A stretch of 64,000 nt of DNA from NCBI GenBank assembly GCA_963752855.1, contig CAVVZX010000019.1, positions 61,081 through 125,080 on the forward strand. Reading direction: 5' to 3'. The notes below the pieces were generated by a model. It was given only the letters and a program-made list of their open reading frames with translations, did no database searches and had not been told where the DNA came from. Positions within the stretch are counted from its first letter, which is position 1, and each line of letters starts with the position of its first letter. Source of the DNA: DATJPW01 sp963752855. Lineage in GTDB: Bacteria; Desulfobacterota; Desulfomonilia; Desulfomonilales; Desulfomonilaceae. This document shows positions 45,069-54,490 of the stretch, piece by piece. The position numbers and the translations under genes were made by a program.

Positions 45069-46067
45069 TTAACCCCCTGAAGAGGCCGCTGGAGGTCCCC
45101 CTCGAGGATCCTGCTCCAAATAGTTCACGACGTAATCCCGAACAGCGTCTTCGAGGCTGAGAAATTCATCCCGAAAACCCGCGCTACGCAATTTGCGCAT
45201 CTGGGAGCAAGTATAGTATTGATAGCGCTTATCCAGACCTTCAGGCATATCAATGTATTCGATATGTTCCGCTTTGCCCAAAGCCGAAAACACTGACGAA
45301 GCTAGGTCATTGAAATTGCGCGGTATTCCCGTGCCGACGTTGAATATGCCGTTGGCGTCGGGTTTCCCCAAGAAATGAAGGGTCACCTTCACGGCATCCT
45401 TGACATATATGAAATCCCGACACTGCTCGCCGTCTTTATAATCCACCCGATAAGATTTGAAGAGCTTGACTTTGTCCAATGTTCTGGCCTGGAAATATGC
45501 GCGAATGGCAACGCTGCGCATGTCACCCTTGTGGTACTCGTTGGGCCCGAATACATTGAAATATTTGAGCCCCACTGCCCGGTTGATGAAGCCGGTTTTT
45601 ATCGCCCATAAGTCAAACAGGTGCTTGGAATATCCGTACATATTAAGCGGCTGTAGCACCGATATGGCGTCATGGTCGTCGGAGTATCCTCGAGAGCCGT
45701 CACCGTAAGTAGCTGCGCTGGAGGCGTAAATGAAACGGACGCCTGTATTGCCGCCGTATCTTTTCGCAAGTGACCGAGAGTACTCATAATTGTTGGCCAT
45801 CAAATAATCAGCGTCTTGTTCCGTGGTCGAACTGCACGCGCCCATGTGTATCACCGCGGCGACTCCATGGTCAAACAGTCCCCGCTCCAGCATGGCCAAG
45901 AAGTCGTCTTTGTGTTCATAGTCCGTAAAACTTAAATCCAGCAGATTTTTCCATTTTTCGCCTTGCCCGAGATGATCGACAACGAGGATCCGATCTTCTC
46001 CGGCCTCATTCAGCGCTTTGATAATGTTACTCCCTATAAATCCGGCCCCGCCTGTGACTATAATCAA
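45069..46067 (-). CDS. hldD: ADP-L-glycero-D-manno-heptose 6-epimerase
   Basis: Makes the heptose precursor of LPS inner core. About 332 aa. 'IIVTGGAGFIGSNIIKALNE' binds NADP, 'HMGACSSTTEQDADYLMANN' is the HldD-specific motif, 'YASSAATYGDGSRGYSDDHD', 'LNMYGYSKHLFDLW' (YxxxK), 'GLKYFNVFGPNEYHKGDMRS' and 'EQCRDFIYVKDAVKVTL' follow. TTG 46067 was chosen because AAAGGTAA lies just upstream and the family starts close to this point; a longer in-frame start at 46199 would add about 44 unconserved residues. Confidence 0.93.
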   Translation of the reverse strand: MIIVTGGAGFIGSNIIKALNEAGEDRILVVDHLGQGEKWKNLLDLSFTDYEHKDDFLAMLERGLFDHGVAAVIHMGACSSTTEQDADYLMANNYEYSRSLAKRYGGNTGVRFIYASSAATYGDGSRGYSDDHDAISVLQPLNMYGYSKHLFDLWAIKTGFINRAVGLKYFNVFGPNEYHKGDMRSVAIRAYFQARTLDKVKLFKSYRVDYKDGEQCRDFIYVKDAVKVTLHFLGKPDANGIFNVGTGIPRNFNDLASSVFSALGKAEHIEYIDMPEGLDKRYQYYTCSQMRKLRSAGFRDEFLSLEDAVRDYVVNYLEQDPRGGPPAASSGG

Positions 46068-46239
46068 GTGCTTACCTTTCGATTGATAAGGCTTGTTCCG
46101 AGAGGCTTTTCTGCCATGCGCATTGAGCCCTCGATTCATCAGATGGTCTACCACACGGATCGGAATTAACACAAGATCGCAGCATAAACAAAATGACATG
46201 TGCTACATTATGGAGATTCAATTGTGATCCGAGGACAAA

Positions 46240-47196
46240 ATGAAAGCTCTGGTGTTTAGAGAAAAATTGGCTCTTGAAGAGGTCCCCAAACCTCAGCCAG
46301 CGCCTGGAGAAGCCTTGGTAAAAGTGCTTATGGCGGGGATCTGCAAGACGGATGTCGAAATAAGCCGCGGGTACATGGACTTCAAAGGAATTCCTGGACA
46401 TGAATTTGTGGGAGTAGTCGAAAGCTCTCCGGAATCCGGGCAGATTGGAACACGTGTAGCGGGCGAAATTAACGCCGGCTGCGGTAATTGCCCGCTATGC
46501 AGGCAAGGTCTGGAGCGCCATTGCCCTAATCGCACCGTTCTCGGTATTCTGGGCCGCGACGGCGCGTTTGCCGAATATCTGACTTTGCCCTCACACAATC
46601 TTGTCCCTGTGCCTGCGACGCTTCCGGATGAGAAGGCAGTCTTCGTGGAACCCTTAGCAGCGGCCCTTGAGATTCTCGAACAGATCGCTATTCGTCCCGC
46701 TGACAGCGTTTTGGTAATAGGGGACGGCAAGCTGGGCCTATTGATATCAATGGTATTGAGGCTCACAGGATGCCGGTTGAAATTGGTTGGAAAGCACCGG
46801 GATAAGCTCGATTTGTTTTCGCGGCTCGGTGGATCTGTGGAAGTATTGGAATCCTTTGCCGACTCTGATCATAGTTTTGACATTGTGGTCGAGGCCTCCG
46901 GCCATCCATCCGGGTGGGAGCTTGCCTTGAGAAACGTGAAGCCGCGTGGAATCATCGTATTAAAGAGCACGTATCATGGAGCCCTGAATTTTAATACCGC
47001 GCCATTGGTCATCAACGAGATCTCCGTCGTGGGTTCGAGGTGCGGTAGATTTGAGCCCGCGCTCAGATTAATGGAGCTGGGACTGATCGATCCGACACCG
47101 ATGATATCGGGAATCTTCCCGATGGAAGAGATCGAGGAGGCTTTCAGGCGATCACTCCAAAAGGATAATCTTAAGGTCCTGGTGCGAATGACGTAG
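46240..47196 (+). CDS. Zinc-dependent medium-chain alcohol dehydrogenase
   Basis: A 318-aa MDR enzyme. 'VLMAGICKTDVEISRGY' gives the catalytic Cys, 'GIPGHEFVGVV' the catalytic His-Glu, and 'INAGCGNCPLCRQGLERHCP' the four-Cys structural zinc lobe. 'SVLVIGDGKLGLLISMVLRL' is the NAD(P) site. The closest look is to threonine/sorbitol-type dehydrogenases lacking the last segment. The substrate is unknown. It is divergent from hldD with a 170-nt gap. Confidence 0.88.
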   Translation: MKALVFREKLALEEVPKPQPAPGEALVKVLMAGICKTDVEISRGYMDFKGIPGHEFVGVVESSPESGQIGTRVAGEINAGCGNCPLCRQGLERHCPNRTVLGILGRDGAFAEYLTLPSHNLVPVPATLPDEKAVFVEPLAAALEILEQIAIRPADSVLVIGDGKLGLLISMVLRLTGCRLKLVGKHRDKLDLFSRLGGSVEVLESFADSDHSFDIVVEASGHPSGWELALRNVKPRGIIVLKSTYHGALNFNTAPLVINEISVVGSRCGRFEPALRLMELGLIDPTPMISGIFPMEEIEEAFRRSLQKDNLKVLVRMT

Positions 47197-47337
47197 CTTG
47201 GGCTCCTATCTCTCTCCCCATGGCTGGTCTGTCATTGGAGGAGTGAAAAGACAAAGCAATGCCCAACACCTGGAGATTGCTTCCTCGCAATGACATGTCA
47301 ATAGGCCGGCTGGAAATTCTGCCCCACATACATGATT

Positions 47338-48837
47338 TCAAATTGTGTCTGAGCCGGCAAGAAGACTCTGCTTGAGAATATCCTTCCGGTCCTGCACGGC
47401 TTTTTCATACAGTCTTGCGTACTCGACGGCCGAGCGTTTCCATGAAAAGTCCATGTTCATGCCACGGATCATTAGTCTTCGCCAGGAATCAGGATCTTCT
47501 TTATAAAGCTTCACGGCTTTGAGTAAGGTTGCTTCAAGTTCAGAGGCTTCCGAGCGGTCGAACTTGAATCCAGTCCCGGAGTCTTTTTGGGGATCGAATT
47601 GTTCAACGGTGTCTTTCAGTCCGCCTGTGGCGCGCACAATAGGGACCGATCCATACTTTAAGGCGTATAGCTGATTTATTCCGCAAGGTTCATATCGAGA
47701 TGGCGCCAGCAAAATGTCGCCGCCGGCGAAAATCTTGTGAGCCAGGGCATAATCGTACCTCAAGAATGTGGCTACTTTGTCAGGGTACTTGTAGGCAATT
47801 TCCGTGAACGATTTCTGGTATCGCAACTCTCCTGTCCCGAGGAGGACTAACTGCAAATCGTGTTTCATCAATGACGCGATCGCTCCCTGGAGCAGGTCGA
47901 TGCCTTTTTGATTCGACAAGCGGCTGACCATAGTGATCACAGGAACTTCTGCGCGAAGCGGCAATACTGCGATTTTCTGGAGATCGGCCTTGCACTCGGC
48001 CTTATTTGATAAATCTTGAGGCCCGTAATTCCCTGCCAGGAAGGAATCCGTGGCCGGGTTCCAAACATTGTAATCGACACCGTTTAGTATGCCGACGAGG
48101 TGGTCCCGTTTCTCGTTCAACACTCCTTCAAGGCCGAAACCGAATTCCGATGACAGAATTTCATCCCGATATCCGGGGGACACCGTGTTGACCTCATCTG
48201 CGAAGATAATGCCGCTCTTGAGAAGATTGAGGCGACCATGGAATTCCATGTGCTGAGGTGTGAAAAATTGCCAGCCCACTCCCACAAGGGGCATGTCCAG
48301 GTGCCAGAAAATACCTTGATATCCCAAATTGTGGATAGTCATGACTGACGCGCATTCTTCAAGCCGCGGCGCCCCGACGTAGAGAGTCCTCAGATAGACG
48401 GGCGTGAGCGCAGCTTGCCAGTCATGCGCATGAAAAAGGTCGTAATGGACGTTACCGCCAATCGCCATTTCTATGGCGGCCCTGGTGAGAAAGACGAAGC
48501 GCTCCGCATTATCATCGTAATCTTTTTCGGGCGAACCATAGAGATATTCCCTGTCGTAGTACTCATCACATTCCAGGAACAGATAACGGCACTGCGCACC
48601 AGTCTCAAGCTGCCATATTTGGGCTAAAACTTTCTTAGCGTTCAGAGTCAATTCAATGGCGAGATCCGTTTTTTCAATGGGGTATATATCGGAGGTTATT
48701 CCCCGATATTTAGGCATCAGAACGTCTACATGCACCCCGAGCTTGGCAAGTTCAGCAGGAAGCGCGGAGAGGACCTCCCCCAGACCACCGGTCTGAGCAA
48801 AAGGCGTAGCCTCCGAAGTGATCATAAGAACGCGCAC
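47338..48837 (-). CDS. glgA: Glycogen synthase
   Basis: A 499-aa ADP-glucose-dependent GT5 transferase. The N-terminal acceptor motif is 'MITSEATPFAQTGGLGEVLS', with Gln in place of the usual Lys of K-T-G-G-L. 'HDWQAALTPVYLRT', 'MTIHNLGYQGIFW', 'FGLEGVLNEKRDHLVGILNG', 'MVSRLSNQKGIDLL' and 'ILLAPSRYEPCGINQLYALK' (the E-x7-E active region) are all present. GTG 48837 overlaps the leuD stop by one base. No other glycogen genes are in the window. Confidence 0.93.
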   Translation of the reverse strand: MRVLMITSEATPFAQTGGLGEVLSALPAELAKLGVHVDVLMPKYRGITSDIYPIEKTDLAIELTLNAKKVLAQIWQLETGAQCRYLFLECDEYYDREYLYGSPEKDYDDNAERFVFLTRAAIEMAIGGNVHYDLFHAHDWQAALTPVYLRTLYVGAPRLEECASVMTIHNLGYQGIFWHLDMPLVGVGWQFFTPQHMEFHGRLNLLKSGIIFADEVNTVSPGYRDEILSSEFGFGLEGVLNEKRDHLVGILNGVDYNVWNPATDSFLAGNYGPQDLSNKAECKADLQKIAVLPLRAEVPVITMVSRLSNQKGIDLLQGAIASLMKHDLQLVLLGTGELRYQKSFTEIAYKYPDKVATFLRYDYALAHKIFAGGDILLAPSRYEPCGINQLYALKYGSVPIVRATGGLKDTVEQFDPQKDSGTGFKFDRSEASELEATLLKAVKLYKEDPDSWRRLMIRGMNMDFSWKRSAVEYARLYEKAVQDRKDILKQSLLAGSDTI

Positions 48838-49409
48838 TAATCCACCCTCAAAAGATTGGTAAGTATATCATAAAGCCGCACTAAAGGCCCTATTTTTCGT
48901 TTATGTCCGGATGCGATGATTTCTGCGCGTTTTCTCAGATGCTTTATCAGCCCCCCATCCTGGACGAGCTGCTTCATGAAAGGAGGAATCGGGGCGACCT
49001 TATAGGTTGATCCGGTAGAAGTGTTACGGACAATACCTTCATCGACGTCAACCTCCACGATATCCCCTTCTGATATTCCATCCACGGCCGGCCCACTTTC
49101 AAAAATGAGCAGTCCCATATTGAATGAGTTTCGGAAAAAAATCCGGGCGAAACTCTTGGCTATGACGCAAGAAACACCGGCGCCCTTAATAGCCACCGGC
49201 GCGTGCTCTCTTGACGAGCCACAACCGAAGTTCTTACCGGCCACAATTATGTCCCCTTCTCGCACCTTAGAAGGGAATGAGGGATCAGCGTCTTCCATCA
49301 CGTGTTCGGCCAATTTTAACGGATCGGAAACGCTTAAGTATCGAGCGGGAATAATCTCGTCTGTATTGACGTTATCTCCAAATTTCCAGGCTTTGCCTCT
49401 AAGCATCAT
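48837..49409 (-). CDS. leuD: 3-isopropylmalate dehydratase small subunit (LeuD family)
   Basis: A 190-aa swivel-domain subunit of the aconitase family. 'KFGDNVNTDEIIPARYLSV' and 'AGKNFGCGSSREHAPVAIKG' are the family motifs, followed by 'FARIFFRNSFNMGLLIFE'. About 25 residues after the usual end ('KRKIGPLVRLYDILTNLLRV') form an extra tail. The large subunit LeuC is not adjacent. It may serve leucine synthesis or a homologous hydro-lyase such as homoaconitase or citramalate-pathway enzymes. Two ATG codons follow GGAGGG, so the start is ambiguous by one codon. Confidence 0.9.
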   Translation of the reverse strand: MMLRGKAWKFGDNVNTDEIIPARYLSVSDPLKLAEHVMEDADPSFPSKVREGDIIVAGKNFGCGSSREHAPVAIKGAGVSCVIAKSFARIFFRNSFNMGLLIFESGPAVDGISEGDIVEVDVDEGIVRNTSTGSTYKVAPIPPFMKQLVQDGGLIKHLRKRAEIIASGHKRKIGPLVRLYDILTNLLRVD

Positions 49410-49560
49410 TTACCCTCCGGATTAGGCGCTCAATTACGCCTAGGCTCAGATTCAAAATAAATTACTTACACCTTGACGTGGCGCCAGCACAATAGGCATT
49501 ATCTTCAATTCGGACAATACTCGAAAAAATGAATTGAACGTTATCAAAGGATTTGTAGGT

Positions 49561-50664
49561 ATGGGAAAACTTAGAGACCGACTTGATCACCCGCAGATAA
49601 TCCAGGGCATGACCCTCAGCACACTATTCAAAGTGCTTGCCAGAAACGGTTTTCGTGTGGATGCCCGGCATCTCGGGCGACTAGCGCAACTTATGATTTT
49701 GGGTGTATTCAATTCCGTGTTCGCTGGATGCGAATCTTTTTTCAACATGGATGAAATAAGGAATGTCCGGATTGAACAGGCCCCTCTTTTTGTGATCGGC
49801 CATTGGCGGAGCGGCACTACTCATCTACACAATCTGTTGAATCTCGATCAGCGATTTACTTGTCCCACAGCATATCAGGCCCTGTTCCCGCGGCATTTCG
49901 TGTTCAGTCAGATCGGAGGCGTAGTATTTGATCTGATAGCGCCCAAGAAACGGCCGATGGACAATATGGCTTTCTCTTCCAGTGTCCCCCATGAGGACGA
50001 ATTTGCCCTGGCAGCGGACTGCGCTGTTTCGCCTTACACAATCTTATGGTTTCCTGTAACAAAAGACAGACCCTATAGCGAATTGGACCATTTGCGTATA
50101 CCTTCTTATGCGCTTGAGGAGTGGAAACAGTCGTTTGTTCTGTTTCTTAAAAAACTCACGTTATCGGAACAGGGGCGGATTGTGCTCAAATCGCCGCCCC
50201 ACCTTGGTCGGATGGCCACGATTCTGGAACTATTTCCGGACGCGCAGTTCATTCATATTGTGCGTAATCCCTACGCCGTATATCGTTCAATGTGGCAACT
50301 ATGGCGCAATTCGCTCGCCTATTCCGCCCTTCAAGAGCCCGATCGCGAGATGGTGGATGAACTCATACTGTCTTGGTATGAGGAGCTGTTCTCGTTATTC
50401 GAGAGGGACAGGAATCAGGTCCCCAAAGGCGCTTTATACGAGATGAAATATGAAGACCTCGAGGAAAAGCCTCTGGAAATTCTCGGATCTACATATGAAA
50501 CTCTTGGACTGTCAGGTTTCGACCAGGTCCAGGATAGGATAACGGCATATTTGGAATCGATCAAAACGTATCAGAAAAATCCTCATCAGTTGGACGAAGA
50601 GAGCCGCGAAAAAGTCTCCAAGCGCTGGCGTTTCACGTTCGAGCGGTATGGGTACAATTTGTAG
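49561..50664 (+). CDS. PAPS-dependent sulfotransferase family protein
   Basis: A 367-aa protein. The PAPS 5'-phosphosulfate loop 'LFVIGHWRSGTTHLHNLLN' lies near residue 80 and the 3'-phosphate motif 'FIHIVRNPYAVYRSMWQL' near residue 240. 'RFTCPTAYQALFPRHFVF' and 'EDEFALAADCAVSPYTILW' match the membrane-associated group with PF13469-like sequence. The acceptor is unknown, maybe a glycan or lipid. ATG 49561 has AAAGGA 9 nt upstream; a TTG at 49534 is an alternative. Confidence 0.87.
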   Translation: MGKLRDRLDHPQIIQGMTLSTLFKVLARNGFRVDARHLGRLAQLMILGVFNSVFAGCESFFNMDEIRNVRIEQAPLFVIGHWRSGTTHLHNLLNLDQRFTCPTAYQALFPRHFVFSQIGGVVFDLIAPKKRPMDNMAFSSSVPHEDEFALAADCAVSPYTILWFPVTKDRPYSELDHLRIPSYALEEWKQSFVLFLKKLTLSEQGRIVLKSPPHLGRMATILELFPDAQFIHIVRNPYAVYRSMWQLWRNSLAYSALQEPDREMVDELILSWYEELFSLFERDRNQVPKGALYEMKYEDLEEKPLEILGSTYETLGLSGFDQVQDRITAYLESIKTYQKNPHQLDEESREKVSKRWRFTFERYGYNL

Positions 50665-50704
50665 AGTGACAAAGTGAAGTCCGGATGAAAGAAAAAGGCA
50701 AGTC

Positions 50705-50995
50705 ATGAACAGAGACGATATCCTGGCTATTCTGCGCCGATTTAAGCGCGACTACGGAGAACAATACGGCATTCTTGAAATCGGCATATTCGGTTCGATC
50801 GCGCGGAATGAACCCCGGCCTGACAGCGACGTGGACATCTGCATCAAGACTCGAACACCCGACCCGTTCACTCTGGTGCATATCAAGGAATCTATTGAGC
50901 AACTGGTGCATAAACATGTTGAGATTGTGCGCGTCCGCGAAAAAATGAATCCTTTTCTGAAGGAACGGATCGAAAAAGAGGCGCATTATGTTTGA
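50705..50995 (+). CDS. MNT-type nucleotidyltransferase (MntA-like antitoxin)
   Basis: A 96-aa minimal nucleotidyltransferase. 'GIFGSIARNEPRPDSDVDIC' is the GS-x9-DxD catalytic motif. MNT proteins pair with HEPN toxins and silence them by AMPylation. Here the downstream HEPN frame is cut after about 25 codons, so this looks like an orphan antitoxin. It follows the sulfotransferase by 40 nt and overlaps the HEPN remnant start by 8 nt. Confidence 0.88.
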   Translation: MNRDDILAILRRFKRDYGEQYGILEIGIFGSIARNEPRPDSDVDICIKTRTPDPFTLVHIKESIEQLVHKHVEIVRVREKMNPFLKERIEKEAHYV

Positions 50996-51065
50996 TAAGG
51001 ACCTTGTGCTTCCGCTCATGGTGCGTCTCATGCAGGCCTTTCCGACGTCCTCGTTACTTGCTTAG
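50988..51065 (+). pseudogene. Truncated HEPN-domain remnant
   Basis: ATG 50988 overlaps the MNT gene end and opens 'MFDKDLVLPLMVRLMQAF', like the first helix of HEPN/DUF86 partners of MNT proteins, but a TAG at 51063-51065 ends it at 25 aa. The ABC permease gene on the other strand begins 14 nt later, so the rest is gone. No R-x4-6-H catalytic motif remains. Confidence 0.5.
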
Positions 51066-51078
51066 AAGTCCACAAATG

Positions 51079-52320
51079 CTACTTTGCTCGCTTTTTGAAC
51101 AAAGCGGCCGCAAGGCCTATGAAGAATATAGCCATGATGATGAGCGGAATGACCTGCGGCCATAACACCTCCCAGCCCGTTCCCTTCAGGAATACCCCCC
51201 GGACAATAGTCATGAAATACCTCAATGGATTGATGTAAGTGAGGTACTGTATCACCTCGGGCATATTCTGAATGGGAAACGCGAACCCTGACAGAAGCAC
51301 GGCAGGCTGCATAAACATGAACGAGGAAAGAATGGCCTGTTGCTGAGTTTTGCAAAAAGCCGAAATGGTAACGCCTATTCCTGAGGCAGTAATAAGAAAG
51401 AGCAAGGACGCGCCCAGAAAGAATGCAACCGATCCCCTGAAAGGGAGATCAAACACGATGTAAGCAAGAGGCGCAATTATTATCAAGGTGACTATTTCAA
51501 TAATCAGACAGGGGATGACCTTCCCCAAAATAAGTTCCAGCCGCGAGATAGGCGCTACCATAAGCTGCTCCAATGTGCCTGTCTCTTTTTCGCGCACGAG
51601 GACCGCTGAGGTGAGAATGACACAGAGCGCCAGCAGAATAAGGACCACAGTGCCTGGAACAAAAAACTCCTTGGACGTCAGATTCGGATTGAACCACGCG
51701 CGGCCCGCATCTGTGAACGAAGGGACAATTAACCGAGGCGTCGATGAAGTATAAAGCAAACCCTGCATGCGTCTTGTCCTCTCATTCATGATATCGAGAG
51801 CAAAACGCTTCAGGATGGATTGCGCATATCCGGATACGGTGCCTGCTGAAATGGTGTCCACGCCGTCGATAAGAATACCGATCTGGGCAGTCTTATTGCC
51901 CTGGATGCGTCTTTCCAGATCCGGAGGAATCAGAATAGCCAGTGAAGCTCTCCCCGTTATCAGGAACCGGTCTATGTCGTCATAGGAATTCACTTGGTCA
52001 ACGATGTGGAAATATCCGGATCGAGAGAAAGCCTCGGTTATCTCACGACTTAACGTGCTGCGGTCCAGATCGACAACGACAGTTGCCACGTTTTCAACGT
52101 CCAGACGGCACGCGTACCCGAACATGAAAAGTTGCATGATCGGAGCTATTAATAACAGCCTGAAATTCTGTTTGCTACGGACTATCTGAGTGAATTCTTT
52201 ACGCATTAGATGCCGTATGCGTCTTAGCCTGTCGGCGATACCGGCCATTCGGGAATTGATTCTCGCCGCAGTGGCGGCGAGGCCGGTTTTTTGCGACAAA
52301 TTGTCCGCTTCGTGGTTCAT
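51079..52320 (-). CDS. ABC-2 type transporter permease (YbhR-like)
   Basis: A 413-aa membrane subunit of a drug/efflux-type ABC exporter. Residues 38-75 include 'LMRKEFTQIVRSKQNFRLLL' before the first helix. A large extracytoplasmic domain follows ('VVVDLDRSTLSREITEAFSR', 'ILIDGVDTISAGTVSGYAQS'), then five helices with 'LVREKETGTLEQLMVAPISR' and 'LSGFAFPIQNMPEVIQYLTY'. About 37 residues precede the usual family start. It overlaps the second permease by 4 nt. Both match the YbhF/S/R system plan. Confidence 0.9.
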   Translation of the reverse strand: MNHEADNLSQKTGLAATAARINSRMAGIADRLRRIRHLMRKEFTQIVRSKQNFRLLLIAPIMQLFMFGYACRLDVENVATVVVDLDRSTLSREITEAFSRSGYFHIVDQVNSYDDIDRFLITGRASLAILIPPDLERRIQGNKTAQIGILIDGVDTISAGTVSGYAQSILKRFALDIMNERTRRMQGLLYTSSTPRLIVPSFTDAGRAWFNPNLTSKEFFVPGTVVLILLALCVILTSAVLVREKETGTLEQLMVAPISRLELILGKVIPCLIIEIVTLIIIAPLAYIVFDLPFRGSVAFFLGASLLFLITASGIGVTISAFCKTQQQAILSSFMFMQPAVLLSGFAFPIQNMPEVIQYLTYINPLRYFMTIVRGVFLKGTGWEVLWPQVIPLIIMAIFFIGLAAALFKKRAK

Positions 52321-53453
52321 CCGATGCGTTTCTCCAGCTTCCTCATTGCAAGGAGAGTCACGACTGCGCCAAAAATAACCAACATGAGAGCGGGAAAAAT
52401 AATTGCCTCGATTCCGGCTCCTTTGAGGAATATGCCTCTTAATACCGGGATGAGGTGCCGAGCCGGAACTACGTAAGTGATCGCTTGAAGCAATCGAGGC
52501 ATGTCCGATATGGGGAATACAAATCCCGCAAGAAGGAACGAAGGAAGAAACGTGCCGAGCATGGCTAGCTGAGTAGCGAAAAATTGAGTTTTGGCTACTA
52601 CTGAAATGAGAAATCCCAATGAGAGAGCGCCCACGAGAAAGATACCGGAAACAAAGAACATTAGTAACAAGCTCCCTCTGAAGGGAACCTCAAAGACATA
52701 CTTTCCCATCAAGTAAACCATTACCAGGTCCAGATAACCCAACACAAAATACGGAATCAGTTTCCCCAGGATTAATTCGTTAGGCTTGATAGGGGTCGAA
52801 ATCAGTTGCTCCATAGTTCCGGTTTCACGTTCGCGGACTATGGTGAGAGATGTCAGCAGCGCGGCAATTACCATCATGATGATAGCGATAAGCCCGGGCA
52901 CGATATTGTTCCGGCTCTGCAACTCAGGATTGTAAAGAAGCCTCAATCGGGCCTCCAGAGGCGGAACGACCCTTCGCTCTATCGCCTGCCGGAACATCGC
53001 TTCTTTTTGAAAATCAGCTTCGTAATCAGCTACGATCGTCTCGATATAGACCATAGCTATTCCCGCCCGGGTAGAATCAGACCCGTCCACGATAGCCTGG
53101 ATTGTCGCCTGCTTCCCTTTTTTCAGGTTTTGCGCGAAATCGTGCGGAATAATAATTCCCATGCTCACTGTGTTATCATCTATAGGCTTGACTATTTTGT
53201 CGTAGGAACGCGTGTACACGACAAGATTGAAATAGCCTGAACTTGTGAGTCGGTCGATGATTTCTCTGGACTGAGGTGACCTATCCTGGTCCCAAACTGC
53301 GAGAGGAATGTTATCCACATCCAGAGAAAGGGCGTATCCGAATAAGATCATCAACATGATGGGTATCCCGAGCGCAAGATACAGAGATCGGGAATCTCTG
53401 ATGATCTGCTTGGTCTCTTTACGGGATACGGCAAATACTCGAAAGATATTCAT
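52317..53453 (-). CDS. ABC-2 type transporter permease (YbhS-like)
   Basis: A 378-aa paralogue of the following permease: 'VSRKETKQIIRDSRSLYLAL', 'AVWDQDRSPQSREIIDRLTS', 'AIVDGSDSTRAGIAMVYIET', 'VRERETGTMEQLISTPIKPN' and 'LLAGFVFPISDMPRLLQAIT'. The two permeases would form the heterodimeric channel. ATG 53453 lies 7 nt after the second ATPase stop. Confidence 0.9.
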   Translation of the reverse strand: MNIFRVFAVSRKETKQIIRDSRSLYLALGIPIMLMILFGYALSLDVDNIPLAVWDQDRSPQSREIIDRLTSSGYFNLVVYTRSYDKIVKPIDDNTVSMGIIIPHDFAQNLKKGKQATIQAIVDGSDSTRAGIAMVYIETIVADYEADFQKEAMFRQAIERRVVPPLEARLRLLYNPELQSRNNIVPGLIAIIMMVIAALLTSLTIVRERETGTMEQLISTPIKPNELILGKLIPYFVLGYLDLVMVYLMGKYVFEVPFRGSLLLMFFVSGIFLVGALSLGFLISVVAKTQFFATQLAMLGTFLPSFLLAGFVFPISDMPRLLQAITYVVPARHLIPVLRGIFLKGAGIEAIIFPALMLVIFGAVVTLLAMRKLEKRIG

Positions 53454-53460
53454 CTGATTC

Positions 53461-54471
53461 TCAAGCCGGCTCGGCCTTGTTCGGGGTATGTAATTCCGAA
53501 TTCGTGTCCTCTGCCGTGAGCGTTACAAAAACGTCTTCGAGGCTCGGTGTGATCACCTCCATTTTGGAAATGGAGATCCCGGCCGTCGCCAGGACTTCTT
53601 TCGTCCGAATAGACGCGGTTTCCGGGTCTAATGTCACTAGATGAATCATATTGCCGAAGATCGCTGTTTCCTTGAATACGGGCTGATGGCGCAAGAGTTC
53701 CTCGGCCCTCATGAAATCGTCGCATTCCACATTCAAAACCGTTTCCTTCATCCAATTCTTTTTGAGTTCGCCTGGAGTCCCTAGAGCGATTATTTTCCCA
53801 TTGTTCATTAATACCAGCCGGTGGCAGTATTCCGCCTCTTCCATATAATGCGTCGACACGAATATCGTGACTCCTTGTGACGCCAGGTTATTGATCATAT
53901 CCCAAAAACTGCGCCTCGAAATCGGGTCTACTCCTGATGTCGGCTCATCAAGGAACAAGATAGGCGGCTCGTGCAGCACCGCGCATCCCAAGGCAAGCCT
54001 CTGCTTCCAACCCAAGGCAAGGTCTCGGGTTAGAGTTCGCTTCTGTTCCACCAAGCCTGCCATTTCCAGCACCCATTTGTCCCTATGCTGTTTCCTATCG
54101 CCGCTCAAACCATAGATACCACCGAAAAAATCGATGTTTTCTCCGACCGTGAGATCTTCGTAAAGGGAGAATTTCTGCGACATATAGCCGATGCTCTTCT
54201 TCACCTCTTCCGGATGCGTCGAGACGTCCCAACCGGCAATCCTGGCCACACCGGAGGAGGGCATCAGAAGTCCGCAAAGGATTTTTATCGTTGTTGTTTT
54301 GCCGGCCCCATTCGGACCGAGAAAGCCGAAAATCTCACCCTTTTCCACTGCGAAACTTACCCTGTCCACGGCTACGAAATCGCCAAAGACCTTTGTGAGA
54401 TCCTCGGCGAAGACAGCTAGTTCGGGGACTTCTTGAAGCGCGGCCACACGGGTTTTTTCATTGTTCAGCAA
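53461..54471 (-). CDS. ABC exporter ATP-binding protein
   Basis: A 336-aa ATPase of the DRA/YbhF type. 'DLTKVFGDFVAVDRVSF', Walker A 'GPNGAGKTTTIKILCGLL', 'GYMSQKFSLYEDLTVGENI', the atypical signature 'TRDLALGWKQRLALGCAVLH' in place of LSGGxxQ, and Walker B 'ILFLDEPTSGVDPISRRSFW' are seen. A C-terminal regulatory segment follows. Signature degeneracy is normal for the second half of YbhF-like fused ATPases; here the two halves are separate genes. Confidence 0.9.
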   Translation of the reverse strand: MLNNEKTRVAALQEVPELAVFAEDLTKVFGDFVAVDRVSFAVEKGEIFGFLGPNGAGKTTTIKILCGLLMPSSGVARIAGWDVSTHPEEVKKSIGYMSQKFSLYEDLTVGENIDFFGGIYGLSGDRKQHRDKWVLEMAGLVEQKRTLTRDLALGWKQRLALGCAVLHEPPILFLDEPTSGVDPISRRSFWDMINNLASQGVTIFVSTHYMEEAEYCHRLVLMNNGKIIALGTPGELKKNWMKETVLNVECDDFMRAEELLRHQPVFKETAIFGNMIHLVTLDPETASIRTKEVLATAGISISKMEVITPSLEDVFVTLTAEDTNSELHTPNKAEPA

Positions 54472-54490
54472 AATTTACCCCAAGCGACGG

